Numbered from the stretch's first letter, positions 44,263-53,767 are shown. The stretch is 64,000 nucleotides of DNA from Litorilituus lipolyticus (GCF_006439335.1 NZ_SAWY01000041.1:254775-318774); one strand, 5' to 3'. Translations and numbers: made by a program. The notes: generated from the sequence alone by a model not told the origin.

Positions 44263-45456
44263 ATGAAAGAAAGCTTATATATCAGTGGTTATGGTTTAGT
44301 AAATGCACTGGGTAGTGATAATAACGCTATCAAAGAGCAATTATTTTTAGCAAGCCAACATGGCTTAAGTCGCCGTAGTGATTTACTCCTTGAAGGGGAT
44401 ATTACTGTTGCCGATGTGAATGTTGTATTACCTAGCTTGGCAGATAAGTCAAAGCACTTACGCTCTCGTAATAACCAGTTGGCTTTATTAGCCATTGAAC
44501 AGATCCGTAGCCAAGCAAATAACTTAATTGCTCAGGTGGGTAAAAGTAGAGTTGCTATTGTTGTTGGAACAAGTACCTCAGGGATAAGCGAAGGCGAAGT
44601 AGCGATGAAGGTGTTGCACGCTGAAGGACAATTCCCTGAGCATTACGACTATCAACAGCAAGAGATTTTTAATACCTCTGAGTTTGTTGCTCAAGAGTTA
44701 GGAGTTACTGGCGTTTGTTTAACAATATCAACAGCGTGCTCATCAAGCGCTAAAGCGTTTAAAACTGCGGCAGAGCTGATTGATTCTGGCTTGGCGGATG
44801 CGGCAATTGTTGGCGGTGTTGATAGTATTTGTGGTATGACAATAAATGGTTTTCATGCCCTAAGTTCAACATCTGCAGGCGTATGTCAGCCTTCAAGCGC
44901 AAACCGTGATGGTATTAATATTGGTGAAGCTGCAGCGTTAGCAATTTTAACCAAGCAACCTGCTCGGATAAAACTTTTAGGTGTAGGAGAATCTAGTGAT
45001 GCCCACCATATGTCTGCACCTCACCCTGAAGGTATCGGTGCTATTGAAGCAATGCAAGCTGCTCTAAATGAAGCAAACTTTGCTGCTAGTGATGTCGATT
45101 ACGTAAACCTTCATGGTACAGCAACACCAAAAAATGATGTAATGGAAGCTATTGCTGTTCAGCAGGTTTTTGGCAGTGACACCCCTTGTAGTTCAAGCAA
45201 AGGCCTTATTGGTCATACATTAGGCGCAGCAGGGGCGACTGAAGTTGGGCTTTGTTGGCTTATACTTGGTGGTGATGATCAACAAGATAATCATAACTAT
45301 GCACCCCATGTATGGGATGAAGTCGTAGATGAAGATTTACCAGAACTTATGTTGACTAAGCAAGGTCAGCAAAAGACTACGGCTATTCGAAGTTGCTTAT
45401 CTAATTCTTTCGCCTTTGGTGGTAACAACGTCAGTGTATTAATTGGCTTGAGTTAA
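44263..45456 (+). CDS. apeO: APE ketosynthase (extending KS)
   Basis: A 397-residue FabF-like ketosynthase with full triad: Cys159 (ISTACSSS), His284 (NLHGTATPK) and His318 (KGLIGHTLGAAG). In APE assembly ApeO forms a heterodimer with the cysteine-less ApeC and elongates the polyene. The position directly before the ApeP-type dehydratase is canonical. Genes 44263 to 46673 are tightly spaced (7 and 25 bases), a synthase sub-operon. Confidence 0.9.
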   Translation: MKESLYISGYGLVNALGSDNNAIKEQLFLASQHGLSRRSDLLLEGDITVADVNVVLPSLADKSKHLRSRNNQLALLAIEQIRSQANNLIAQVGKSRVAIVVGTSTSGISEGEVAMKVLHAEGQFPEHYDYQQQEIFNTSEFVAQELGVTGVCLTISTACSSSAKAFKTAAELIDSGLADAAIVGGVDSICGMTINGFHALSSTSAGVCQPSSANRDGINIGEAAALAILTKQPARIKLLGVGESSDAHHMSAPHPEGIGAIEAMQAALNEANFAASDVDYVNLHGTATPKNDVMEAIAVQQVFGSDTPCSSSKGLIGHTLGAAGATEVGLCWLILGGDDQQDNHNYAPHVWDEVVDEDLPELMLTKQGQQKTTAIRSCLSNSFAFGGNNVSVLIGLS

Positions 45457-45463
45457 TCAAAAC

Positions 45464-45922
45464 ATGAAAAAAAATACCTATGCAATTGAGCATGTAGTTC
45501 CACATGCTCACCCAATGATTTTAATTGATGAATTACTTGAGTACGATGACTCAAAAGCCCTTTGCCAATTAACGATTACTGAAAACAGTAATTTTTATAA
45601 TAGCGAAACTCAATCAGTGCCCAACTATGTGGCCATAGAGTATATGGCGCAAAGTATTGCAGCTTTTGCCAATGCTAATGAAAAGGATCAAGGCGGTGAA
45701 GTGTCAATTGGCTTTTTAGTGAGTAGTCGAAAACTTAAGGTGCTAGTCAAAGAGTTTAGCCTCGCCAGTACATTATTAGTTACTGTTGAACAACTGTATA
45801 GCGAAGAAAATGGCTTGTCTGCCTTTGATTGTATAATAGAGCAAGCAGGTCAAATAGTTGTCGAAGCCAAAATTAATATTTTTCAACCTAACGATGCTAA
45901 AGCATTTTTAGCTGAGCAATAA
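45464..45922 (+). CDS. apeP: APE hot-dog dehydratase (ApeP type)
   Basis: A 152-residue FabZ-like hot-dog protein, with VVPHAHPMILIDELLEYD at the N-terminus holding the active histidine and VAIEYMAQSIAAFANAN on the central helix. This is the ApeP family (3-hydroxyacyl-ACP dehydratase) that works with ApeI. Placed between the KS and the ketoreductase, as in other APE loci. Confidence 0.88.
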   Translation: MKKNTYAIEHVVPHAHPMILIDELLEYDDSKALCQLTITENSNFYNSETQSVPNYVAIEYMAQSIAAFANANEKDQGGEVSIGFLVSSRKLKVLVKEFSLASTLLVTVEQLYSEENGLSAFDCIIEQAGQIVVEAKINIFQPNDAKAFLAEQ

Positions 45923-45947
45923 ATTATTGCAAGATATGGAGTAAAGC

Positions 45948-46673
45948 ATGTCAAAACGAATTTTAGTCACAGGTTCTAGCAAAGGGATTGGTAAAGCGAT
46001 TGCATTAAAGCTGGCATCAGATGGTTTTGCTATTACAGTGCACTGTCGTTCAGGTATTGAAGCAGCACAACAAACCGTTGCCGAAATTAAAGCACTAGGT
46101 GTTGAAGCATCATTATTACAATTTGATGTTAGCGACAGAGAAAATGCTAAATTGATCCTCGAACAAGAGTTAGCACAACATGGTGCCTTTTATGGCGTGG
46201 TTTGTAATGCTGGTATTACCGCAGATACCGCTTTTCCAGCGATGATGGATGATGAGTGGGATAAGGTCATACATACCAATTTAGATGGTTTTTATAATGT
46301 ATTAAAGCCATTAGTTATGCCGATGGTACAAGCAAGACAAGGCGGAAGAATTGTCACTATGGCGTCGGTTTCTGGGATTATTGGTAATCGTGGTCAAGTG
46401 AACTACAGTGCTTCAAAAGCGGGGATTATTGGCGCGACTAAAGCTCTTTCTTTAGAATTAGCTAAACGAAAAATTACCGTTAACTGTGTTGCTCCTGGAT
46501 TAATTGATACAGGGATGACTGACGATCTTCCGGTTGAAGAAATTAAAAAAATGATCCCATTAAAGCGTGCTGGTTCAGCAGAAGAAGTAGCTCACACTGT
46601 TAGTTTCTTAATGTCTGATGGCGCAGCCTACATCACAAGACAAGTTATATCAGTGAATGGCGGTATGGCTTAA
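45948..46673 (+). CDS. apeQ: APE 3-ketoacyl-ACP reductase
   Basis: A 241-residue FabG-type short-chain reductase. NADPH-binding VTGSSKGIGKAIALKL, the CNAGIT motif, catalytic Ser in TMASVSG and YSASK (Tyr-x-x-x-Lys), and the C-terminal ISVNGGMA. It would reduce each ketoacyl-ACP in polyene elongation. It ends the synthase sub-operon: a strong hairpin follows and the last KS gene has its own upstream region. Confidence 0.92.
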   Translation: MSKRILVTGSSKGIGKAIALKLASDGFAITVHCRSGIEAAQQTVAEIKALGVEASLLQFDVSDRENAKLILEQELAQHGAFYGVVCNAGITADTAFPAMMDDEWDKVIHTNLDGFYNVLKPLVMPMVQARQGGRIVTMASVSGIIGNRGQVNYSASKAGIIGATKALSLELAKRKITVNCVAPGLIDTGMTDDLPVEEIKKMIPLKRAGSAEEVAHTVSFLMSDGAAYITRQVISVNGGMA

Positions 46674-46737
46674 ATAGCTCGTTTTATTCGTTTTTGTAAG
46701 TTTTTATCTACCACTTGTCAACCACTTATCTCAACGC

Positions 46738-46776
46738 AAAAATATCTTAACTAAGCTGTTAAGATATTTTTATGTC
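46738..46776 (+). terminator. Intrinsic terminator after apeQ
   Basis: AAAAATATCTTAAC and GTTAAGATATTTTT form a perfect 14-bp stem with a TAAGCT loop, ending in T residues. It separates the long APE operon from apeR, implying an independent promoter in 46777-46901. Confidence 0.8.
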
Positions 46777-46901
46777 TTTAATAAAGTGTTAATATCGCGT
46801 CATTATTATTAGCGCCTATGCCAACAAATTTGAAAAACTGAGTGTTTGATTGTTTTTCTATGTAATTAGCGTGCTAGTAACTCGTATTTACAGGATTAAA
46901 C

Positions 46902-48125
46902 ATGAAAAGAGTTGTTGTTACAGGTATGTCTGCGATTACCGCCTTAGGTGATGATTGGTCGACATTTAAAGGTGCGTTAATTAATGGTGAGAATGCTGTT
47001 CAGTTGATGCCAGAATGGCATGTTATGGATGGCTTGAATACTCAAATAGCTGCGCCTGTAAACCACTTTGAAAAACCAAAACACTTTAAACGCAAAAAGG
47101 TACGTTCTATGGGACGCGTGTCTTTGATGGCAACTCGGGCAACTGAATTGGCACTAGAGCAAGCGCAATTATTAGATGCTCCAGCGTTAACAGATGGAAC
47201 CACAGGTATTTCTTATGGCTCTTCAATTGGTTCTACTGAGCCGTTAATTTCTTTTGGCCAAATGCTTGAAAACGGTAATATGAACGGTGTTACGGCGACA
47301 AGTTATATACAAATGATGTCGCATACTGCGCCAGTGAATGTTGGGGTTTATTTTGGCTTAAAAGGGCGAGTGATCACTACAAGTTCTGCCTGTACCTCTG
47401 GCTCTCAGGGAATAGGTTATGCCTATGAAGCGATAAAATTTGGTCGTCAAAAATTGATGGTGGCAGGCGGTGCTGAAGAGTTATGTGTTACAGAAGCAGC
47501 AGTATTTGATACCTTATATGCGACCAGTATTAAGAATGACACCCCTAAGTTAACACCTAAGCCTTTTGATAAAGACCGAGATGGTTTAGTTATTGGTGAA
47601 GGTGCTTGCACATTAATTTTAGAAGAATATGAGCATGCCAAAGCGCGTGGTGCGACTATATTAGCTGAGTTGGTAGGTTTTGGTTGTAATTCAGATGGTA
47701 TGCATGTTACTCAACCTACAGCTGAGACTATGCAGATTGCTATGGAACAAGCCCTAGAAGATGCTGGCTTAACAGCGAGTGATATTGGTTATGTTAACGC
47801 GCATGGCACGGCAACAGATAAAGGTGATATTGCAGAATCGAATGCTACAGCCAATGTGCTCGGAAAAGTGCCAATTAGTTCATTGAAAAGTTATATTGGT
47901 CACACCTTAGGAGCTTGTGGCAGTATTGAAGCTTGGGCAACGATTAATATGATGGAAGATAATTGGTTTGCGCCGACGGTAAACTTAACACAGGTTGATG
48001 AAGCTTGTGGTGATTTAGATTATATACAAGGTGAAGGGCGCACTATTGAAACTGATTATGTTATGAGTAATAACTTTGCCTTTGGTGGTATAAATACCTC
48101 TCTTATTTTCAAGCGATGGTCGTAA
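46902..48125 (+). CDS. apeR: APE ketosynthase (ApeR type)
   Basis: A 407-residue FabB-like ketosynthase with Cys164 (SSACTSGSQG), His301 (NAHGTATDK) and His334 (SYIGHTLGACG). ApeR homologues are the third KS of APE clusters; they are accessory or initiate chains and form homodimers. It lies behind a strong terminator and a 228-base gap, so it is expressed separately from the rest of the cluster. The MipA/OmpV gene begins 5 bases after its stop. Confidence 0.88.
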   Translation: MKRVVVTGMSAITALGDDWSTFKGALINGENAVQLMPEWHVMDGLNTQIAAPVNHFEKPKHFKRKKVRSMGRVSLMATRATELALEQAQLLDAPALTDGTTGISYGSSIGSTEPLISFGQMLENGNMNGVTATSYIQMMSHTAPVNVGVYFGLKGRVITTSSACTSGSQGIGYAYEAIKFGRQKLMVAGGAEELCVTEAAVFDTLYATSIKNDTPKLTPKPFDKDRDGLVIGEGACTLILEEYEHAKARGATILAELVGFGCNSDGMHVTQPTAETMQIAMEQALEDAGLTASDIGYVNAHGTATDKGDIAESNATANVLGKVPISSLKSYIGHTLGACGSIEAWATINMMEDNWFAPTVNLTQVDEACGDLDYIQGEGRTIETDYVMSNNFAFGGINTSLIFKRWS

Positions 48126-48130
48126 TCACG

Positions 48131-49003
48131 ATGCACAAAAATAAATACTTGTTAGGTTTAGCGCTACTGTTTATAAATTTTTTTACTCTAGCTAATGCTG
48201 ATGTTAACAGTGAGTCAGTGGTAATTGAAAAGCCTAAAAGTAAAATGGAAATTGGTGCCGGGGCTTTTGCTTTAAATTTGCCCCATTATCTTGGCTCAGA
48301 TCAAAGTGATGCATATGTAGTGCCTTTTCCCTATTTCTATTATTTAGATGATAAATATAAAGTGGATAGAAACCAGTTTACCGGGAAAATTTGGCAAGAT
48401 AATCACTTCTATTTAGATATTTCAGCTTCGGGTGGCGTTAAAGTTAATAGTGACGACAATACGGCGCGAAGAGGTATGGATGATTTAGACTGGGTGTTCG
48501 AATTAGGTCCCTCAATCAAATATTATTTGCAAGGTGATCCGCAAGCCTCTGATTATTTTTATCTAGAATTTTTTACGAGAAAAGCCGCAGCTACCGATTT
48601 CAAGTCAATAACTAATGTCGGTTGGCGTTATGGCCCTAGTGTTAGTTATCAAAAGCATTTCTCTGATCACGCTTTACCTAAGTTTTTGGCAGGTCATGGC
48701 GCAGAATTTGAGCTAACTGTACGTGCTAATATTAACTTTTCAGATGATAGGTACCTAAATTACTATTACGGCGTACCTGAGCGCTTTATTAGCCAATCAC
48801 GCGCTGCTTTTAATAGTGATGGTGGTTATGCTGGCTCAGATATTTCGGCGGGATTAACGTATAAAGTGAACCAATGGTGGATAGGGGGCTTTGCTCGTTA
48901 TTACAATCTATCAGGTGCTGAATATATTGATAGCCCTTTATTGAAACAAGATAATAATTGGGCACTAGGTTTTGGTGTCGCTTGGATTTTCTATCAGCGT
49001 TAA
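48131..49003 (+). CDS. MipA/OmpV outer-membrane protein
   Basis: A 290-residue outer-membrane protein with signal peptide (LLGLALLFINFFTLANAD). MEIGAGAFALNLPHYLGSD and VVPFPYFYY are the family hallmark at the mature start, followed by alternating beta strands and a final aromatic WALGFGVAWIFYQR. The frame opens inside apeR; ATG 48131 gives a clean start. It is directly behind apeR and likely cotranscribed with it, which is unusual. Role: MipA scaffolds murein enzymes in E. coli; most family members are of unknown function. Confidence 0.83.
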   Translation: MHKNKYLLGLALLFINFFTLANADVNSESVVIEKPKSKMEIGAGAFALNLPHYLGSDQSDAYVVPFPYFYYLDDKYKVDRNQFTGKIWQDNHFYLDISASGGVKVNSDDNTARRGMDDLDWVFELGPSIKYYLQGDPQASDYFYLEFFTRKAAATDFKSITNVGWRYGPSVSYQKHFSDHALPKFLAGHGAEFELTVRANINFSDDRYLNYYYGVPERFISQSRAAFNSDGGYAGSDISAGLTYKVNQWWIGGFARYYNLSGAEYIDSPLLKQDNNWALGFGVAWIFYQR

Positions 49004-49102
49004 TTGCACGTCTTTTACTGTCTTACCCAATAGCGACACTATCGCTTGATCAGAATCAAATAACTTCGCTTTGTTTTACTATGGGCTTTAGCAACAAAAT
49101 GT

Positions 49103-49133
49103 TATAATCTAAACGAAAGTAATTATCATTAAC
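49103..49133 (+). promoter_or_regulatory. feoAB promoter with Fur-type box
   Basis: TATAAT (49103-49108) is a perfect -10. Just downstream, 49115-49133 matches 14 of 19 positions of the Fur consensus GATAATGATAATCATTATC by my count (key segment ATTATCATTA). Iron-dependent repression of feoAB by Fur is expected. A clear -35 was not found. Confidence 0.6.
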
Positions 49134-49158
49134 TATTCTTTTTGTGCTGAGGTAATGC

Positions 49159-49380
49159 ATGACATTAATTGATTTACCTAAAAATAAACGAGCAAAAATA
49201 CTGGCTTTACCTGAAGACAAGCATTTAGCTGCACAGTTACTTGAACAAGGTTTTGCTGTTCGAACTGAAATCTCTTTAGCACATAAGGCACCATTTAATG
49301 GGCCTATCGCTTTTCGTTTACACAATACAAAAATTAGTCTTGCACGTGCAGTTGCACAACAGATTAAGGTTGATGCTTAG
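49159..49380 (+). CDS. feoA: Ferrous iron transport protein A
   Basis: A 73-residue SH3-like FeoA: LPKNKRAKILALPEDKHLA opens the domain, then LLEQGFAVRTEISLAHKAP and a final VAQQIKV. It regulates or stabilises FeoB, whose gene starts 43 bases later. Normal length for the family. No FeoC gene is present. Confidence 0.85.
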   Translation: MTLIDLPKNKRAKILALPEDKHLAAQLLEQGFAVRTEISLAHKAPFNGPIAFRLHNTKISLARAVAQQIKVDA

Positions 49381-49423
49381 TTACTAGTTTAACGACTGTT
49401 TCCTATTCTCAAGTGAGCTATTC

Positions 49424-51565
49424 ATGAGCACTAATAAACACTTTGCCCTAGTTGGCTATGCTAATTCGGGTAAAAGTACGCTGTTTAATGCATTGTTGCA
49501 ATCAAGTGATAAGCAATCGCAAAAAAAGCATCAACAAAAAGTTGGCAATTGGTCAGGTGTGACAGTTGCCGCTAAAAAATCTCCTATTGTTATTCTTGAC
49601 GAAGATGCCTTCTTATCAGATTTACCTGGTATTAGTTCCTTAAATAAGCGCGATGAGCAAGGGCAAGATTTAACCATTTCACATCAGTTCATTGAAAATG
49701 CTCAAATAGATGTCTTAGTCAATGTCATTGATGTTAACCAACTTAGCCGCCAATTATATCTAACCAGTCAACTGTTAGAGTTAGGTATACCTGTGTTAGT
49801 GGTATTGAATAAAGCGGATTCACCCGAAGAAGTTCCAGTTGATATTGAGTTATTATCGAGTGAATTAGGTTGCCCTGTTATTGCAATGAGCGCTAAAAAT
49901 GATATTGATGTTTCAGTCTTATCAAAGCACTTGCTGGAGTTAGCTAAAGAAACGCAAGCTCCTAATAAACAACACACTGATGAGCCTGCAACATCACGAG
50001 CAACGTTAAGTCATATTCAAGCTCGGCATGATTATGTTGCTGATGTTTTATCCAGAACTAACTTGGTTTCACCTAATACCAATTCACTGACCGATAAATT
50101 AGATAACTTTATCTTGCATCCTATGACCGGTATTCCAGTCTTTTTGATGATGATGTATCTACTATTTATGTTTGCTATAAATGTTGGTGGTGCATTTATT
50201 GACTTTTTTGATATTTTAAGTGGTTTTATTTTCGTTACTTACCCAAGTGAACTATTAAGCCCGCTTAACTTGCCTGCGTGGCTATCTACTATAATTGAGG
50301 GGTTTGGTGCGGGTATACAAACCGTAGCGACCTTTGTTCCAGTAATCGCTTGCTTATTTATTGGTTTATCGCTTTTAGAAAGTTCGGGATATTTAGCTCG
50401 AGCGGCTTTCGTTGTTGATACTGTAATGCAAAAAATTGGCTTGCCAGGTAAGGCTTTTGTACCATTAATTGTCGGCTTTGGTTGTACCGTGCCTGCCGTG
50501 ATGTCTGCAAGAGTTTTAGATAGTGAAAGAGAGCGTATTACCACGGTTATGATGTCTCCTTTTATGTCGTGTGGTGCAAGGCTACCTGTATACGCCTTGT
50601 TTGCAGCAGCATTCTTTCCTGATAACGGTCAAAATTTAGTTTTCTTGTTATATTTAATTGGCATTGCGGCAGCCTTATTTACTGGCTTTTTACTTAAAGC
50701 AACGGTGCTAAGTGGTACAAGTTCATTAAACATTATGGAGCTTCCTCAATACGAGTTACCCAAGTTGCTTGATATTTCAAAGCGAGTTTGGCAAAGAACT
50801 GCAGGTTTCGTTACTGGGGCAGGTAAAACCATTGTGATAGTTGTTTGTCTTTTAAATTTCCTCAACTCAATAGGTACTGATGGTGAATTTGGTCACCAAG
50901 ACAGCGAACAATCTATATTGAGTGAGGGGGCTAAAATTGTTATGCCAGCATTAGCGCCAATGGGAGTTAAAGAAGAAAACTGGCAAGCAGGTGTTGGTAT
51001 CATAACAGGCATTTTTGCCAAGGAAGTACTTGTAGCAACATTTAATAGCTTATATTCACCTGTTAATGGGGCTGATGAAGAAGAAGCAAGCCTAAGTGAA
51101 AGCTGGCATGAAGCACTAGCAAGTATTAAACAAAATTTATTGGGAATTGCACCGGAAGATCCATTAGGGATTTCTGTTGGTGAGGTGAGTGATTTATCAG
51201 TAGCTGCAGTTGAGCAAGATGTTGAAGTAACTACTTATCATGTGATGCAAACAGCCTTTGCTGGCCAGCTTGGCGCTTTTTGCTATTTACTCTTTATTCT
51301 CTTATATACCCCATGTGTTGCCGCAATGGGAGCCATTAAAAATGAAGTAGGGAGTCGTTGGGCTGCTTTTGCAGGCATTTGGAGTTTTGTTTTTGCTTAC
51401 TTAGTGGCGACAATCTGTTATCAGCTCGGGAGTTTATTTGTATCGCCGCTTTCATCAATGCTGATAATTTCAATTGCTGTATTGGTTTTTATTGCAATTT
51501 ATTTTTGGCTCAAAAGCCAAGGAAAAAAAGTACTTACTATCCCAGTGACGGTTAACTACTCTTAA
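49424..51565 (+). CDS. feoB: Ferrous iron transporter B
   Basis: A 713-residue inner-membrane Fe2+ transporter. An N-terminal G-domain has G1 GYANSGKST, G3 DLPG and G4 NKAD; then a membrane channel with Gate motifs (GFGCTVPAVMSARVL, about 350; second Gate GIITGIFAKEVLVATFNSL). FeoB catalyses GTP-driven Fe2+ uptake under low oxygen or low iron. The P-loop deviates from the usual GNPNxGKT form (Tyr and Ala at the second and third positions), still compatible with nucleotide binding. Forms an operon with feoA. Confidence 0.93.
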   Translation: MSTNKHFALVGYANSGKSTLFNALLQSSDKQSQKKHQQKVGNWSGVTVAAKKSPIVILDEDAFLSDLPGISSLNKRDEQGQDLTISHQFIENAQIDVLVNVIDVNQLSRQLYLTSQLLELGIPVLVVLNKADSPEEVPVDIELLSSELGCPVIAMSAKNDIDVSVLSKHLLELAKETQAPNKQHTDEPATSRATLSHIQARHDYVADVLSRTNLVSPNTNSLTDKLDNFILHPMTGIPVFLMMMYLLFMFAINVGGAFIDFFDILSGFIFVTYPSELLSPLNLPAWLSTIIEGFGAGIQTVATFVPVIACLFIGLSLLESSGYLARAAFVVDTVMQKIGLPGKAFVPLIVGFGCTVPAVMSARVLDSERERITTVMMSPFMSCGARLPVYALFAAAFFPDNGQNLVFLLYLIGIAAALFTGFLLKATVLSGTSSLNIMELPQYELPKLLDISKRVWQRTAGFVTGAGKTIVIVVCLLNFLNSIGTDGEFGHQDSEQSILSEGAKIVMPALAPMGVKEENWQAGVGIITGIFAKEVLVATFNSLYSPVNGADEEEASLSESWHEALASIKQNLLGIAPEDPLGISVGEVSDLSVAAVEQDVEVTTYHVMQTAFAGQLGAFCYLLFILLYTPCVAAMGAIKNEVGSRWAAFAGIWSFVFAYLVATICYQLGSLFVSPLSSMLIISIAVLVFIAIYFWLKSQGKKVLTIPVTVNYS

Positions 51566-51608
51566 TATATTAACCATAACATTGCTGTTTATTAGGGCGG
51601 GTTATTAA

Positions 51609-52649
51609 ATGACAGTAGCAACAAAACAGATAAAGCGAATAGGTTTATTAACCAGTGGTGGTGATGCGCCAGGCATGAATGCAGCGATACGCGCTGTGGT
51701 GTTAGCAGCACATCATTATCATATTGATGTAATCGGTTTTGTTCATGGTTACAATGGCTTAGTCATAGATGAGTATATCGCTCAAAGTAAACGCCTTAAT
51801 TTGACTGATGTAAACAGTATTATTCATCAAGGTGGTACGATATTAAAAAGCGCGCGTTGTCCTTTGATGATGGAAAAGTCGGGCTTGCATCAAGCCTCTG
51901 ACACCTTAGTTGAACAATCAATAGATGCACTTATCGTTATTGGTGGTGATGGCTCTTTTACTGGCTTATTAGCATTACAAGCGTTATGGCAAGGACAAGT
52001 TATCGGTGTGCCAGGTACTATTGATAATGATTTGGCTAATACAGATTTTACTATTGGTTTTTCTACAGCGGTAAATACAGGTATTGAAGCCATTGATAAG
52101 ATCAGAGATACCGCTGATGCGTTTGAGCGAGTCTTTATAGTTGAGTTAATGGGTCGGCACAGTGGTCATATTACCTTTAATGTAGGGATCGCCTGTGCCG
52201 CTGAACAGGTCTTGTCATTTGAAAACTTTTCTCAAGATGATGAAGAGGCAAAACTTCAACAACTCGCCGAAGAAATACAACAAGCTCAACAAAGTCGACA
52301 TGGTAGTTATATTATTGTTATGGCCGAAAACCTGTGGTCAGGTGGCGCGACTAAGCTTGTTGAACAACTAAAAGCCTTAGCAGGCATTGAATGTACAGCT
52401 TGTGTTTTAGGCCATATTCAACGAGGTGGCTCTCCAGTTGCTAAAGATAGAATATTAGCGACAAAGATGGGGGTTTGCGCCGTTCAAGCGATTGTTGGTG
52501 GTGAAACAGGAATAATGATCGCTGAACAACAGGGGGTAATGAGTCATGTGCCACTTGAAGCTGCTATCACTCAAGGTAAGCACGTTAGTAGTCAGTTAGT
52601 TGATGCTCAGCAAAGTATTCTTGCCCTGACCGCCCAAACTCAGTGTTAA
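51609..52649 (+). CDS. pfkA: ATP-dependent 6-phosphofructokinase
   Basis: A 346-residue PFK of the PfkA family. Substrate and nucleotide motifs: GGDAPGMNAAIRAVV, VIGGDGSFTG (Gly at the position that marks ATP use rather than pyrophosphate), PGTIDNDL with catalytic Asp, ELMGRHSGHI. It commits fructose-6-phosphate to glycolysis. Starts 43 bases after feoB; whether on the same transcript is unclear. Slightly longer than E. coli PfkA (320). Confidence 0.92.
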   Translation: MTVATKQIKRIGLLTSGGDAPGMNAAIRAVVLAAHHYHIDVIGFVHGYNGLVIDEYIAQSKRLNLTDVNSIIHQGGTILKSARCPLMMEKSGLHQASDTLVEQSIDALIVIGGDGSFTGLLALQALWQGQVIGVPGTIDNDLANTDFTIGFSTAVNTGIEAIDKIRDTADAFERVFIVELMGRHSGHITFNVGIACAAEQVLSFENFSQDDEEAKLQQLAEEIQQAQQSRHGSYIIVMAENLWSGGATKLVEQLKALAGIECTACVLGHIQRGGSPVAKDRILATKMGVCAVQAIVGGETGIMIAEQQGVMSHVPLEAAITQGKHVSSQLVDAQQSILALTAQTQC

Positions 52650-52663
52650 TCGTAACAATTGAA

Positions 52664-53767
52664 TTAGTTTATTGGCTCTAGTGCTTTTTTCACAAACTGT
52701 TGTAAATTGGTTTCAGCTGCCGTGATGAGTTTATATAATTGTAGCTGGTTGTTTGCTCTGTCTAAGTTGTGATTTACCCGAGAAGTATGGAAGTAGCTAT
52801 CACCATTGAGGTGATCTGTTAAAAAGCGTGTACCAATAATAAAGGGTAATAATCTGGCGCCGACAATAAGACTTTGTTTTTCTAGTTGAGTAATAGAGTC
52901 CGCAAAAGTATCTTGGTAGTTTTCTATTAATGCTTTAAATATTGATAAGTTTAAAACCATACTATCAACACAGGGATCATCTTCTGCTAAGTTACTACAG
53001 CAAGTTCGAACCATATCACCAAAATCATGCATAAGAAGGCCTGGCATACAGGTGTCTAAATCAATAACAGCACAAGGTTTCTGGCTTGAAGCACTAAAGA
53101 GAAGATTGTTAATTTTAGTATCATTATGAGTAACATGAACAGGTAATGTATTACTTATTTCAATAACTTGCTCTATAAATTTTTGCTGTGAAAAACAAAA
53201 ATCGACAACTTCTTTACAGCCTGAAAGCCTACCATGCAAATCGTTAGCAACAGCTTGTCGCAACTGATTCATACGGGATGATATGTCGTGAAAATCTTTA
53301 ATTATGATGGTTAAGTTTTTTGCTGAAAACTGACTTAATGTATGGCTGAATTGTGCAAAAGCTTGAGCGACTAAAGCTGCCTGTTTCGCTGTGGTTACAG
53401 ATTCTAAAGTGTATGAGTTTTCAATAAACTCCATAATTCGCCAATAGTTTTCACCAATCTTTACTGCACTATCACCGGTTATGGTCAGTAAGTGTTGGGG
53501 TACAAATAAAGGATAGGCGTTATTGAGCTTCTGTTTGCTAAGATGCTGATTGATTAGCTGTGCGTTATTACACAAAGCAACAGGATCTGGAAATACTTCG
53601 TGATTAATGCGTTGAATAACATAACTATTAGTGGCTGTAACTAATTTAAACGTATCATTAATATGACCATTACCTAAAGGAGCAAGCGATGCAGTAGTAA
53701 AATCTTGCTCAAAATGACTTAATAACAGCTGGATATCCCTGCTGTAAGGTATATTTTTATCGTCCAT
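52664..53767 (-). CDS. NahK-like sugar 1-kinase (APH fold)
   Basis: A 367-residue phosphotransferase of the aminoglycoside-kinase fold. Visible are an ATP-lobe start LAPLGNGHINDTFKL, catalytic loop VTHNDTKINNLLF and metal-binding AVIDLDTCMPG. Length and motifs resemble N-acetylhexosamine 1-kinase (NahK) and its marine relatives. It lies downstream of a nucleotidyltransferase and a GH109-type enzyme on the same strand, supporting phosphorylation of N-acetylgalactosamine or similar at C1. Other small-molecule kinases are possible. Confidence 0.72.
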   Translation of the reverse strand: MDDKNIPYSRDIQLLLSHFEQDFTTASLAPLGNGHINDTFKLVTATNSYVIQRINHEVFPDPVALCNNAQLINQHLSKQKLNNAYPLFVPQHLLTITGDSAVKIGENYWRIMEFIENSYTLESVTTAKQAALVAQAFAQFSHTLSQFSAKNLTIIIKDFHDISSRMNQLRQAVANDLHGRLSGCKEVVDFCFSQQKFIEQVIEISNTLPVHVTHNDTKINNLLFSASSQKPCAVIDLDTCMPGLLMHDFGDMVRTCCSNLAEDDPCVDSMVLNLSIFKALIENYQDTFADSITQLEKQSLIVGARLLPFIIGTRFLTDHLNGDSYFHTSRVNHNLDRANNQLQLYKLITAAETNLQQFVKKALEPIN

